NCBI GenBank assembly: GCA_001687465.1
Contig: LVLI01000154.1
Coordinates: forward strand, 62,001-126,000
Length of the DNA: 64,000 nt
Direction of reading: 5' to 3'
Source of the DNA: Halocafeteria seosinensis
Lineage: Eukaryota > Sar > Bigyra > Bicosoecida
Shown: positions 50,231-63,753 of the stretch, piece after piece
Position numbering within the stretch: the first letter of the stretch is position 1
Layout of the letters: every line of letters begins with the position of its first letter
The notes under the pieces: model-generated
Told to the model about the DNA's origin: nothing
The model's database searches: none
What the model saw: the letters and a program-made list of their open reading frames with translations, nothing else
Position numbers and translations under genes: made by a program

Positions 50231-53200
50231 ATGGAGGGGTTAGAGACTAATACTATGGACCCCAACACGGTGCGCACGCTGAGCAAGGGGCAGAAAGTGT
50301 GGGTGAAAAACCCGTATAAAGAAGGCGATGAGAGGTAGGTGCATATATCTTATTGCCTTTGTGGCGTATAAAGACCCTTATATGCCTCGATGGGGTTTCT
50401 CGAGTGAATAGATGTGTTAAGCTAAATGTATTCTATCTTTGTCGGTGCCTGCGGGGAATGCAGATATAGAGCAACATGGCTGCCACGGGAGAATTCCTCG
50501 AGACCATTCGTACGTCTAGCATCATTAATGGATCTGTCTCTTCAGGAAATCACTTTATTTGAGATATTTGTTTGCAGTGGGTCCCCGCCGAAGTTCTGAC
50601 TGTCCAAGCAGGGGCAAGAGCTGCTCAGATCAGTGTGCAAACATCGCTGACGCCTAAGGTACCGCTGATCGTTCCTGCCAAAGAAGTACTGTTGATGGAT
50701 GACGTGGAAGATATCGATGACTTAACGGAATTTACACGCCTACATGAAGCGAACGTGTTGAATTGTTTGACTAGGTATGTCTTGAGGGCAGGCCGAGGTT
50801 TGGAGTCATAGATAACCAGAATTACTCCCTGTGGTTATTCTAATATTTTGGCAGGAGGTATATTGACGGAAAACCGTACACCAAAGCAGGGGAGTTGTTA
50901 TTGAGCATAAACCCTTACCGTAATGTGGCTGATGATGAGGGTATTTCTATCTATGATCCTGTGTATATGTACCGGTATCGCCATAGACCGCCGAAGTATC
51001 TTTTGGATACGCTACCGGCGTCCAAACGGGAGATCTACCAACTACCTCCGCATGTATTCGACACGTCTCAGGAGGCACTCAACGCTATTTTAGACGACCA
51101 ACTTAGTCAATACATGTGCTTTTTGGGGGAATCAGGGAGTGGTAAAACTGAGTCCCTAAAGCATGCAATCACATATTTTCTACATGCATGTGCTGAAACC
51201 CGATTACGACTTCAAGATCAAGCTCAAGTGCGTCGGGGTAGTAGCTATGGAAGCTCCTATCGAGGGCTGTTATCTTTGCGCTCCGCCGACATCTATGATG
51301 CAAAACGGGAAACTTTGAATAGAGAAGGAAGATATGGTTCTCCGGATAATCCATTTTATTGCAATGGCTTGGATGAAAGCGAAAAACTTGTACAAGCTGG
51401 GGAAACCATTTTGGATGCGTTTGGTACAGCGGGCTCTATATCCAACACACATAGTTCACGGCATGCGAGGCTAACCAAACTTTATTTTACAAGAGAAGGA
51501 ATGTTCATGAAAGCACAGTATACTTGCTTGTTGCTAGATACGGCCAGGGTTAGTGGTCTATCGGATGAAGTGGACGATTCGCTTTTACACAAAGAAATGG
51601 CGGATAGTGACGGAAGCTCAACAAGAATTTCTAATTTAATCACAAATTATTCAATTTTCTATTACATGCTTGCCGGATTGGATCGGTCGGAAAAAAAAGA
51701 GCTGGGTTTAGAGGACGAACGGCCGGCGGCATATCGCTATCTTCGATGTAATTCAAACACTAGCGAAGACTATGCTGTTCCACTACAGCCGTCTCATGCT
51801 GACAATTTTGCTCTTGTAGCTAGCGCCTTAGAGAAAGCAGGTGTTGGAAAAGAAAAGCGTATAGAAATTTGGCGTACACTTGCTGGTATATTGCACCTTG
51901 GGAATCTGGAGTTTACTCCGGGGGACAGAAGCAAGAACCAGCCTGTTCAAGTGGCTAAGGCAGGTATACAGAAAGTTTCGCATTCACTGTTAATTGAGCC
52001 ACAAACTTTATCTGATGCCCTTAGTCGCAATATTGGTGGAGAGGACACTTTGATTTTCGACGTCGGTGTTGCCCGAAGCCAAGTTGATGATTTGTGCTGC
52101 TCATTATATGAGGAGCTGTATAACTGGATTGTTGCACAGTTGAACGCCGCTAATGATCCCGAACCGAATTCTCGAATGGAGCAAGTGTGGGGGGAGGAGA
52201 TCCAGAATGTTCCGTTTGGTCAGGTCGAGCCTCTGCATATAGGTCTCATTGATTGCCCGGGATTCGATGTACGGCCAGGATCGAAACTACATGGTTTGCC
52301 TTCACTATTGATCAACCACACAGATGAGAAACTTCAGGCGGCTTTCATTGACGCCTTTTTCGTCAATGAGCGTCAGATACTTGAAGAAGAAAAGGTAGAC
52401 TCCTCTCATATCCGTTTTGATGACAATATGGACATTTTGCAAGCCATAGATAATGCGCGAACAGGTATACTATCAATGTGCGAGGAAGCGTCGCAGTATA
52501 AACGAGGTAACATACAGGTTTTGGGATCAAAACTACACACGCTTTTAAAGCGGAACAAGGCATATTCGAAGCACCAAACATCTAAAGACGAACCTCCTGC
52601 GTTTACGTTGCATCACACTGCAGCCGATGTATCATATTCGTTGTCGGAGCTTGTGCGCGGCAATACTGAGCTAGTGGGAGCTGATGTTTGCCGGTTTCTA
52701 AGTTCGTCATGTAGGACTCAACTATGCCAGTCCCTTCTCGAATCTCTTGGTGCTACTTCAACCGGCATCCCTTCAAAGTCTGTTCGGTCCAGTCCTACCT
52801 TGTTGCGCCAGCCTCCGAGTGCCAGAATTAGTCGTGCATTGGACGACATATTTTCACCCTTGTCTGCAGGAGTACCCTGGTGTGTGAGGTGTTTGAGACC
52901 AAACAGCAAGCTCCGAGCGTCGTACGTCGATCACACGTACTCGCTTCACCAACTTCGGTATGGTGCCGTCTTAAACACTGCCTCGCTGCGACACTCGGGG
53001 TATAGCTTTCGTACAACGTTCGAGGATTTTTACAGCCGGTTTATGATCATTGCACAACAAGGAGGCAACCTTGTTTTCCCTCCACCACCGCATCTCAATA
53101 TGCGCTCTCTTTGCAAAGAACTTCTGCATCAACTTCTACAGCATCCTGCGTTTGACAACATTGACCTGTCACGGGGAGTACAGTTGGGCGAAACCAAAGT

Positions 53201-56200
53201 ATTTCTTCGAAAGTCTATCATCGATACCTTGGAGGCACTGCGAGAAGTAAGGCTCCAGGCCATGGACCGCGTAGCAGTTAAGTTCCAAGCATTACACCGC
53301 GGATATCACACCCGAAAGTCGCTTCAGTATCTGGAGCAAGGGATGAGCTTGTTTCAAACTGGATGGATTACACACATGCACCATCAGAAATGGAAAGATA
53401 AAATAAAACGCGTCCGTACAATTCAGCGAAGGGTTCGTGTGTGGCTTGCCCGGAAACATTTCTTGCTTCAGCGGGATGCGTCTCTGGCAATCCAGAAGTG
53501 GTACCGGTCTTGCATCGACCGGTGCCATTTTAAGGGTGTGCGCAATGGTGTCCGTTTGCTCCACACTCTTGCCCGAGGCTACATAGTGCGGCAACATGTT
53601 TTGGCTATGCTCGAATGTGTTATCAAGTTGCAACGAGCTGCCCGACAGTTTCTGTTTCGTTGTCGCGTCTGGCATGTCGAAAAAAGTGCTGCTATCCGCA
53701 TTCAGGCTTTTTGGCGGGGATTCTGGTGTCGGGTACTGCATGAAAATGAACTCTTCCACCTAATGAAGGCTCGAGAACATCGTGCAACGGTTCGCTTGGT
53801 TAGCGAGATCAAAGCAACATGGAGAATGACTTTAACACGTCGCCGATTTCTTGACCTAAAAAAGGCAACAACGACCATCCAGCGTTTTATAAAGACCAAA
53901 TTGACCGTCGCCATGTTTAGGAGGCAAGTGGAGAGTATAAAGCAGATGCAAGCTTGTGTTCGAGGCTTCTTGGCGCGACGGCTTACCAGGCGGCTACGGA
54001 CCTATGATGCATTGGCTGACAGCCTGTGGGCACTGTACAAATGGAGAAGAGCAGAAATCAAGGATGCTTTACAAAGCAACAGTACAGAGGCTATTCTTGG
54101 GACTTGTCCGCGGTCCAAGAGCGATTCCGCGCAATTAGCTTGCTTGGTTGACGCGGATTCTACCGTCCATCTTCAAGACGCCTTTCCCCGAGGCTTTGCG
54201 CGCTGCTTCGATGAATTGCTTACTTCTTTGACAGATCATGGACAACGCCTCGTTTCCGTTGCTGTTAGTTCCTCCAGCTGCGTTGCTGTTGTTGAAAACG
54301 GGCATGTCTATTCGTGGGGTCTCAACGATCGCGGGCAATGTGGGGCTGGTCACACCCAGCCAATAAAGAGGGCTACTAGGATAGAGGCTTTCGCTAGTGG
54401 GGATGCACTAGGATACTCGGCGAACTCAGGACGTTCGGTGATGTCGTTCTCAAAGACGAAGGGCTCCCCTCAACGGTCTTCCCCACGAAAAGATGTTGGC
54501 ATGAGGTCGAGTCCTATGTATTCGTCGTTCGAAGCTGGACTCAGGAAGAGCATTACTCCAACTGTAAGGATTTGCTCTGTGGTTTGCGGCGAAGGACATT
54601 CAGTAGCATTGGCAGATACCGGAATGGTATTTTCGTGGGGGGATTCAAAGTACGGTCAATTAGGTTTAGGAGACTTCGAATTTGTTGATAGACCAACACC
54701 AATAGAACTAGTGGAACACAAGGTGTGTGCTATCGCCGCAGGAGATTATCATACCCTCACGCTATTGACGAATGGTACGGTTCTGTCGTTTGGGAAGGGA
54801 GAATACGCTGGTCTGGCTTCTGAGAATGACGAAAGTGCCGAGGATATTCCACTACCGACGGTGATTGATGAATTAACATCTGCTCCGGTCCGCCATATTT
54901 GTGCATCGGGGTGTATATCTGGCGTTGTTAGCACCTCGGGGATAGTCTACATGTGGGGAGACAACAGAAAGGGCCAGTGTGGAGTCGGCAAAGCGGCACA
55001 TGTTTACAAAGCCACAGCTCTGAGTGCTCTTCGAGACGGAACCTTCAACTCAGCTCATCCGGACATGCTTCAGAATGCGCTTCAGCACAATCGCATTGTC
55101 CAACTAAGTTGTTCCCGAAGCCATTGTGCAGCTGTAAGCAGCACGGGCCGGGTTTTTGTCTGGGGAGATAATAGCTACGGCCAACTAGGTCTCGGTGATG
55201 TTAGAAACAGGACCATTCCGACTCACGTACACAATCTGGAGAAGCGTTGCGTTTCGCAGGTGGTAGCGTCGTCAAGATCCACCTATGCTCTCACCGACCT
55301 CCAGGAACTTCTTATTTTTGGGGCAGCAGTCCCCCTCCAATCTGCTATCGCTCAGGCGGAACTAGAGGCGAAGGGCAGTGACCAAGATTCAACGATGCGT
55401 AATCCTGAATTAGTCTCTGAATTGCGATCGACATTTCCCGTGGCGATACCCATCAATGAGGTGCCTGGGCGAACTCCACAATGTGTTCTGAACGCATGTA
55501 GTTCCACTCTAGGTGTTACTGTTTTACTGTATGCTCAAGCTGGTCTTTCGGACAGTGAACTGTATGCCCTTTTACAACGGCGAAACTTAAGACACATTCC
55601 AAAACCGTTTGACAGCTCTCGTGAAGTCGACTTGAGGAAGAATGAATCTGTAGTCAATGGATACGAGCCCGCAACGCTGGGGTTCAAGACTCTCCAGACG
55701 TTCACCACATCCTTACTACGACCGGATACTGGGTCTCCAGGGATTACGGTTGGCAACTCTCGCCGTAGTTCGGTTGAGCGGATTGAAGATGAAAACGCCC
55801 TTGGTGCCACATTGGAAGACTTGAACATGCATGATTCCCCGTTTTCTCCATTGTCTTTTTTGCACCAGCTCCTGAGTTACTGCGCGGATGTTCGAAATGC
55901 TTTTGTCGCGAGACCAGAGAGGTTTGCTAGGAACTATTACTCAATGGCTGCCGAGGGACTGGATCTTGTCTCTGTGGCTACCAGGGGACTCGAAATAAAG
56001 CAATCAGGTGATAGCACCAGTACGGAAAGTGACATTGTGATACAGAGCTACTTCGATAATACTCGCGGACGTCCTCTTGGTCTTCACTGTCTTCATCACT
56101 TCCTGAACACCCGCGGACCTCCTGTGCGTGTAATCGACGCTTTCATGGGACTACACCCGCGAACGATTGGGGGCATGACTGAAACGCAGTTCTTTACGAT

Positions 56201-57098
56201 TACCAACAAACTGCTGCAACTTGCTCGCCAAGACACCGCTCTCTCCCGCCATCCATCTATTGCATATAAGAAGGAAAAAAAGTATAAGGCGGCAATTTCC
56301 TCCATTTGGGAGGATTTTGGCCCAAAATGTTCACCACCTATCAAGCCTGTCTCTACTATGAACCAGAGCGAGTACTGGCAAAGGACGACGTGGAATACTG
56401 AGACAAGCTCGGCGCGTAGCCCGAGGTCTCCCGAGGAACGCTCAATGTATATTCGCCGTCTTCATCAAGTCAGCCCGGCCGATATGGTAGCACGGAGCAG
56501 CGCTTACGCCAAGAGTAGACACACCCCTTCGAACCGCATAAGCAAGCGCAGTACTGAGCATTGTACATCAGTTGAAGCAACTGAAGAACCCGAGCTTGAA
56601 CCACAAGACAACTCCCGTGCTCTGCTTAACGGGGAAGCTACCAGCATCCAGCCTATAGAGAAAGCTATACGTGAAAACCCTGATGGAGTGCCGGCTAACA
56701 CGTCCATGCGACGCGGAAGAGTCTTTCCCACCGACGCAGAATTTCTGGAAACATTTTTTGAACCCCAGAACCTTGTCGACGCGAACCAGCACCGCGAGAA
56801 GCGAATTGCGTCTGAAAGGAGGGCCCAACAACTAACAAGGAAGCAGCAGTCGTCGTCTCCAGGAAGATCTCCGAGCCGAAGCAACCAAATGACTGTACGA
56901 ACGCTGCTTCAGGGGAGCGAAGAAGATGAACGGGAACGACTGCAAAATGAGCTTGCACGCCTGCGTCAACAATTGAACACAACAACTGACGAACAGAAAC
57001 AACATAGGAGACAAAAGTCAAGTGAACTAGTTGACTCAATACGGCGAGAGGCAGAAAGTGCGGCTGAGCTTGCTTGGCATGGGCAGTCGTCGGAATAG
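50231..57098 (+). CDS. Unconventional myosin with IQ motifs and RCC1 repeats, four exons
   Basis: Exons are 50231-50334, 50464-50509, 50578-50774 and 50855-57098. The introns are 129, 68 and 80 nt, giving 2196 residues. A short SH3-like N-terminus precedes the motor domain. The P-loop GESGSGKT is at 207-214, switch I resembles NTHSSRHAR, and switch II is DCPGFD rather than the usual DISGFE. The actin-binding and converter regions reach about residue 900 (LHQLRYGAVLNTASLRHSGY). About seven IQ-like helices follow at 920-1165, for calmodulin-type light chains. Residues about 1240-1600 are RCC1-type repeats (SWGLNDRGQCGAGH, FSWGDSKYGQLGLGD, VWGDNSYGQLGLGD). The C-terminus is disordered with a final coiled coil. 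It should walk on or tether actin; RCC1 blades bind proteins or membranes. Class cannot be set without a tree. Confidence 0.93.
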
Positions 57099-57321
57099 GG
57101 AACAATCTGGTTTGGGACGTCGCGCAAATGTTGTTTAGAAAAATTTGCTCTACTCTCTAGATCGAATAGTCAAATTAATGTACACTCTAACATTATACTT
57201 GTACCTATCACGTGATACGAACACCTTATGTACGCTTTCTCAGGATGTCGTCGCCGCTGTTATTTCGAAACGACACCGCAAACGGAAGCGTAACCGGTTG
57301 TACCATACAAAATAACACCCC

Positions 57322-58465
57322 TCAGCCTCTATAATGATGCTCAATAGCCAAAGGCTGTACTGGAGATGTGCTGGCGCCTACCGCCCCTACAGCCCTTTCG
57401 TACACCCTTAGAGTTAACTCTTCAACAGGATCCTGGCCATGCCGTGGTATCCGTTGGTTTGCTCGATTCCATTCATCCTGACCCATGTGTTGTACCTGCT
57501 CGAATGTTGGACTTTGTTAGAACGTCCTGAAATGCTGTATCCGAGGGATTACTTACCTTCCAACCCAAATGCGCCAAATTCAGGTCATAGATTCGACTAG
57601 ATAAGGAGAGGGAGTTGGTTCCTGGTATCTGGTTCCACTCACCATCCACAATGATGACAACTTTTTCGGATGGAACGGCCACGTGCGCCAAGTAGTATTC
57701 CTTCCCTGTGGGATTGGAGGCTTCCGAAATCGTGTATTGGTAGACCGCTTCCAATCCTTGCCTTCGCAAACGAGTATGAAGCGAGCTATATATTGGCAAA
57801 GCCTTGGCGTGATACTGCCGTTCAGCGTCCCTGCATCGAAGCATTACGTCTAGCGGGAGGCCGGGAAAATCTTTCACCTCGGTGGGAACGGAACTGTCCG
57901 GCGAGTCCGGAACGACCAGTCTCCCAATATTCCTCCTTAGCTGTGTTTCTATCGCCACATCTACATGGTACAGAGCAACTTGATCGAGGAATCCAAACTT
58001 CCTGCACATCCTAGTGGAGCTCATTCTTCGTACTATACCAGCAACGATTGAAGGTGAAGACACATACTTTGTTCGAAGGTTGGATCGATGCAATGCTTTC
58101 GAGAAAACTTCGGCATCCCAATAGTGAGCGAGTACTAAAATTCCTAATACATTGGACACCGTAGAACCTGGTAAAATGTCAATCCTTTGGCTTGCGTCAT
58201 GGGCTAAATGATCCAATTCATCCAGTGGAACTTCGTCATTTTCGATTCGGTTCAAGTACGAGGCAGCAGAAGCATTTCTGTCCGTTTCCTGGACGTATCC
58301 GGATACCGATCTGTACGCTACACACCATGGGGAACCTAACCTATGTAAAACGCGGCTATAAAAGGCATTATAGCCCCTAAAAGAGCCTCCCAACACCTTC
58401 ACAGATCCACGCCCGAAGCACGAGACAATTTGCTGCACGGGGACTTTTTTCGTCCACTTGTGCAT
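57322..58465 (-). CDS. Second RAP-like organellar protein, two exons
   Basis: Exon 1 (57557-58465) and exon 2 (57322-57495) join through a 61-nt intron, giving 360 residues. The longest unspliced frame stops inside the intron; splicing restores HLGWKVVQHMGQDEWNRANQ, the GW.V....EW pattern at the end of RAP domains. Upstream are KVVIIVDGEWNQIPGTN and helical repeats. The N-terminus is basic and Ser-rich (MHKWTKKVPVQQIVSCFGRG), compatible with mitochondrial import but not a classic presequence. It likely handles organelle RNA. The gene converges on myosin (223 bp between stop codons) and is divergent from the ankyrin/fimbrin gene. Confidence 0.6.
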
Positions 58466-59052
58466 TCTACGTCAACCCATTGGTCTTCTGCCGTCGTATT
58501 ACCATGTGTACGACCTTCCATACAGCGTGTTGACCCTCCAAAACGCCTCCAAATGGCGCCTCTATACCATAAATACAAGCCGACGAAAAGATTGTCGTTT
58601 CCGCGACTTCAACCTCCTATGTTCTTATGGTCCACGGGGTGTATCATGTGTGTTCCGGTTGATACAGAGTGACGTCTCCATTAAGAAGGACTTTCTGTAC
58701 TCTGTTGTCTGGCTTTTGGTTTTCCTTCCGGCTGTCTTGAAGCGCGAAACAGGGGGGGAAATACTGCGGAAGAATTAAAAACGCATCAATCTAATCTTCT
58801 TCTTCGGCCTCCCCTTCGTGGGCTTCCCTGTATTTTCCTTTTTGTCGTTTCTCCAGCGCGAGACGTGCTGTTCGGCTTCAAGAGACGCCAGACGTCTTGT
58901 TTTTCTAAAGGCTCTATCAGGGCATATACTCAGGAAAGACAATGTCGCAGGAGGTGGGTCATTTTCCCTTTCAGAACGCCCGCTTGTGGGCGTATAGAGC
59001 CCTGATAAGACGGTGAAATAGTGTGGTAAACCTATCCTCTTGATGTGATTCT
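58466..59052. other. Divergent intergenic region with an ATG-less minus frame
   Basis: 587 bp between opposite starts. A minus-strand frame of about 90 codons (58775-59050) lacks an ATG but would end in a basic tail with an AT-hook-like KGRPKKK. No upstream exon is evident because the next gene is on plus. Both promoters must lie here. Short near-complementary copies of CTATCAGGGC lie near 58915 and 58999. Confidence 0.35.
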
Positions 59053-62000
59053 ATGCAGAGCGCTGGCCAATTACTTTCTGATGCGGCCTTTGCCGAAAGG
59101 CTGGACGACGTCCGAGAACTCATTGTGAATGGGGCCGACATCAATGCGCGTGACAGGGTAAGTCGCCTGGTTCTTGACTCCTGGTGGTGTGTGTGGTAGA
59201 AAAGGGAAGACGAAACCCCTTAGTGTTCGTTAGCCTTGTTTCTTGGTTGTTCGGGGATGTAGTTGGGGATGACGCTAGATTTCTTACATTTGTATGGCTC
59301 GCAGGATGGATTTACTGCCCTTCATAGGACCTGTGTGACAGGAAAGACCAATGTGATCAAGGTCCTTTTGGAACATGGGGCAGATGTGAACTCGACAGAT
59401 ATGTATGGTGATTCCCCCTTGCATTATGCCTGTTTCTGTGGACATAAAGAGGCAATTGAACTTCTACTTGCATACGGAGCTGATCCAACGCGTCAAAGCG
59501 GCGACGGTAAGACTCCCATTGACAGCGCCAGAGAAGAAAAGCATGAGCATATATTCCCAATCTTAGACAAGTACGCCCCGGAGGTCACGCGACTCAAACC
59601 CAAACCGCCCGCCGCTCCACCGTCCGCAAATGGAGCAAGCAACGGGCCAAGCAAGGTTTCGGCTGAAGAATTTGGGTTGGGGAAAAATTCATCGACAATC
59701 ATTGGAGGAACTGGTCAAACGGGCACAGTGGCAGGCTTGGACTTTAGCAAGGGTGTTATCATCGAAGGTGAACTCCAAAAGAAACGAGCAAACAAGGTGC
59801 TTGCCTGGCGGAAGAAGTACTATATCATGAGTAGCACTTATGGTGCTATGTTCTTTTGGACAGGTAGTCGTGACCACCAAGAGGGTGTCATTAAGAAAGT
59901 GCGTTTCGAAACATTCTACAAGATAGTCCATCACATGGACAAGAAAGAAGCCCGCCGTTTTGATATTAAGGTTGTAACGGGCAGGACAATGTGCTTACTT
60001 GCAAACACTACTGAGGAAGCTAAGGCTTGGGTTGAAACTATACGTCGTGAATTAGGCCACTATATGGGTGTCTTGAAGATTCAATCCGCTTGGAGAAAAT
60101 ACGCCGCGGTAAAGAAGCTTGCTGCCATCAAGAAGCAACGCAAAGCTGCTGTAGATAAAATTATAGCTACTAAAGCAAATCTTCCGGACGGGTTACGTCC
60201 TGACAAAAATGGCGTTGTGATTGAGGGTCCGTTGAAGAAGAAGAACCACAACACTGTCAGTAATATCCTTGGTTCCTGGAGGTTGCGATACTTTGTGCTG
60301 AACATCGATGAAGCACAGCTCTACTACTACGAGACAAAAGCGAAGAGAAATGCAGGATTTTTGCCTCGAAGTATCCCTGTTTTGAGTTTTTTCTCGGTTT
60401 CCAAGTTTCAAGACCCAAAACAAAGTAACAACGGACGGCGATTTTCCTTGAAAGTCTCCTCTGGGAGGACGTACCAATTCGAGAGCCCATCGGCGAAGAC
60501 AACGGATCAGTGGGTTGCGGCGTTACAGGCTGTATTACCCCGGGACCACATCGCAGCGATCAAGATTCAATCGACCTATCGAATGTTCAAAGCCAAGCAA
60601 CTCCGCGTCCAGTTAAAGAACAAGAAGGAGGATGTCGTGAAGTCCTTGTCTGAACAGGCCGGCAAGTCCGAGCAGCAACTACTGCGACTAATCGTTAAGA
60701 TACAGGCAATGGTTCGCATGTTCCGTCTCCGTCGAAAGTTCCTGAAGGAACGAGAGGCCCGGCGGCGTCAAGAAGAAAAGATGAAAGAAGTGAAGAAGAA
60801 GCGTTTATGGCTAAAGCGTTCAAATCGGATCGCCGCGGCCGCTGAAGGTGATAAAGAAGAGGCACAGTCCCCTTCAGCCGGTAAGGGAAGCGCTGCCCCC
60901 GCCCAAAATATGACGACGAAGAATCGCTTGGCTCGATTGAAGAAACTTAAACAAAAGAAAGAAAAGAACAACAATGCCATGGGTGCTGAAGGCGCTACCA
61001 AGATTCCCCTTGTAGATGAACGCGGCGTTGAATGGACGAAACACTTCGACGAACAAGACCAGCCATTCTACGCGTCTACCCAAGAAGAAACCTCATGGGA
61101 ACCCCCTAATAATACTGTCGGTACCGATTACTACCCTTATTATCAAACAACTGATGCGGATAGCGGAGACAAGTTCTTTGTGAATGCGTATGATGATGAA
61201 ACCTCATGGGACATGCCACCGGGATGGCAGTCGCACTGTGATATCTCTGATGAAAATGCTCGCAAAGAAGCTCGTGAGGGCGCTGATGTCTACCATTGGA
61301 GCACTGCAGAAGATCCCGAAAGCGGTGCGGTATACTTCGTCAATAGTGTTTCCGGTAGGAGACAGTGGGATAAGCCTCCTGGCTGGGATACTTACATTGC
61401 GGAGCAGAAGGGAACATCTGGCGATGAGTGGGTGGAGGTGGAGGACCCTACAACCGGGAAACCGTATTGGTATAATCCCGAAACCGGTGAACGAAAGTTT
61501 GCCACCACTAAAGATACCGGAGTTGTGGATGGGGATGTCGACAGTGACGATGAAGATGGAGCCGCAAGTGGCCCTTCGGAAGAGAGCAAGAAAGACCAAC
61601 CTGAGTGGGAAGAGCTTACCGATCCGACGACGAAGAAGACGTACTATTACAACAGCAAGACAGGTGAAAGTAAATGGGCTGAAGAGGATACTGCTGAAGA
61701 AGACGACGAATTAAATGTACACGAAGCATTTTCGTTTACAAGCTTCGTCAACGAGCAATTACAGGGCTGCGCCGATGAGGTTCCGGGCTTACCGCTGGAT
61801 ACTGAAGCGGACCCACCGGCAATAGTCGAAGCTTTAAGGAATGGCGTAGTGTTGACAAAGCTAGTGAATTCCATACTACCCGACTCTGTAGACGAACGAG
61901 TGCTAGACTTCGACGCAACTCCCATGGAAGAGCGACCCAGTGATAAGGACCCATCCTCATCTGTGCGGCCTGCTAGAGAGAATATCCAATTGGCACTATC

Positions 62001-63414
62001 TGCGGCTGCTTCCCACGGTGCATTCTTCCAGTCCCAAGATGTGTCTACTCTTGCCGGTAACATTGAACAGGGTCACGGTCCGACCATTCTTGACGTTGTC
62101 TGGAGGTTGTGGAAGTTGGACTTAGACAAGGAATTGAACGTCAGATCGAAGCCTGAGTTGTTGCTCTTAGCGAAGCATAGTGAAAGTGCAAAAGATATGG
62201 TATCCCTGTCCCCGCAGGATATACTGTTGCGGTGGATTAATCATCATATTAGTCGATCCTCTTTTGAAGTCAAACCGGTGAAGAACGTCGAGGACGTCGA
62301 TCTCCCGACTTGCGCTGCGCTCTTGTTGGAAGTCGCTCCGGACTATTGTGGAGATGTTCCCAAATCCGAGGAGGAAGTTCGACGACTCAGTGGCGGGGAT
62401 GAAGATACGGTTGAAGACCTGGCTAACAAAATTCTCGCTGCGGGTTTCGGCGCAGGAGTGCCTAGCTGGTTTACCAGCGGCACATTCGTTCCACCTAATG
62501 GTCGATTACAGTATGCATTTCTGGCATATCTCTTGCAAAATTCTCCTGGTTTGGACTACGACACAAAGAAAAGGACAACGTCGACCTCCAATCGCCGGGC
62601 AACTCAAATGTCGGCCGATGTGGATACGTTGAAAGCAGAGCTGGCGGACATCTCTGGAGACCAAGACGCTGCTGGAACGAAAGAATTACGAACATTCACC
62701 ACCTGGATCAATAGTCTTGGCATTAAAAGCGTCCATGTCAATGATTTGGTAGCAGATGTGTCGGATGGTTTGATGCCGTTACGAGTCATCAATCATGTCG
62801 AGGAAGGGATCGTCAACTGGAAGCGTGTCAATAAACGACCCAAGAGTCGATTTCAACGCGTGGAAAACTGTAACTACCTCATCACTTTAGGACAAGCCAT
62901 GGACTTCCACTTGGTCAACGTCGGTGGTTTAGATTTTGTTGACGGTAATGCCAAAATAGTGCAAGGATTTGTCTGGCAGCTTATGCGGCACCATACTCTG
63001 AAGCTATTATCCCAGATCGCCTTTGATGGATTCGGTGCTGACGAGGCCGATATTCTCCAATGGGCGAATGATACCGTGAAGGAGGCAAATGGGGGTGATA
63101 ATCCAGGGCTGATAAGGAGTTTTAAAGATCCCAAGTTGTCGACTGGTATATATCTTCTAACCCTCCTCTCGCAAGTACGTCCTGTAATTAATTGGGATTT
63201 AGTTACTTCCGGTCAAAGCGATGAAGATAAGGAAAGGAACGCGAAGTACCTACTCAGTGCCGCGCGCAAGATGGGTGCGATAGTGTTTTGTACCTGGGAT
63301 GATATCGTCGAAGTAAATTCTCGTATGATAATGCTTTTCGTCGCATCCATAATGGTTATTTATAACGAGATCCACGGGTCATACCAGGAGGCATCCGGAG
63401 AAGAGTCTGACTGA
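59053..63414 (+). CDS. Ankyrin-PH-IQ-PH-IQ-WW-fimbrin (calponin homology) protein, two exons
   Basis: Exon 1 (59053-59157) and exon 2 (59305-63414) join through a 147-nt intron in phase 0, giving 1404 residues. The order is: ankyrin repeats 1-115 (DGFTALHRTC, GDSPLHYACFCGH), PH domain about 184-285, an IQ-like helix, a second PH about 337-445, two more IQ motifs, a basic coiled coil, five WW-like modules about 603-833 (EETSWEPP, DETSWDMPPGW, RRQWDKPPGW, then two shorter), and a fimbrin/plastin-like array of four calponin-homology domains about 840-1397 (FTSFVNEQL, LRNGVVLTKLVNSI, LLRWINHH, LRTFTTWINSLG, ILQWANDTV). CH pairs bundle actin; PH binds membranes; WW binds Pro-rich ligands; IQ binds calmodulin. 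It should be a membrane-actin linker. The ankyrin start would be missed without exon 1. Confidence 0.92.
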
Positions 63415-63753
63415 ATTTGTACACAAACTGGGCTTTAACAAACGCCATCGACCATACATAAATAAGACGCATGATTTTAATTCCTTGTAAATTCTTTAAG
63501 TTACCGCAAAATCTCTAAAGGTTGAGCTTCCGTTTTAATATTACTTAAAAAAACATAATATGATCGGAAGTCACCATACGCTAATAGCTACGGTGAGTGC
63601 CGCGTGTAAACTAACACAGGAAGCACACCTAAAGAATCCGGTTTAGAACAGTACACCAGGGAATGCCACTTTCCATCGAGGTTAAGACCTGATGTACAAA
63701 AACAAAACGGTAAGCCATCCCCTCTATCCGAACAATAAAGCATGGACCGCTCT
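63415..63753. other. Convergent intergenic region
   Basis: 339 bp, AT-rich, between two convergent genes, holding both 3' UTRs. No other feature is recognised. Confidence 0.45.
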
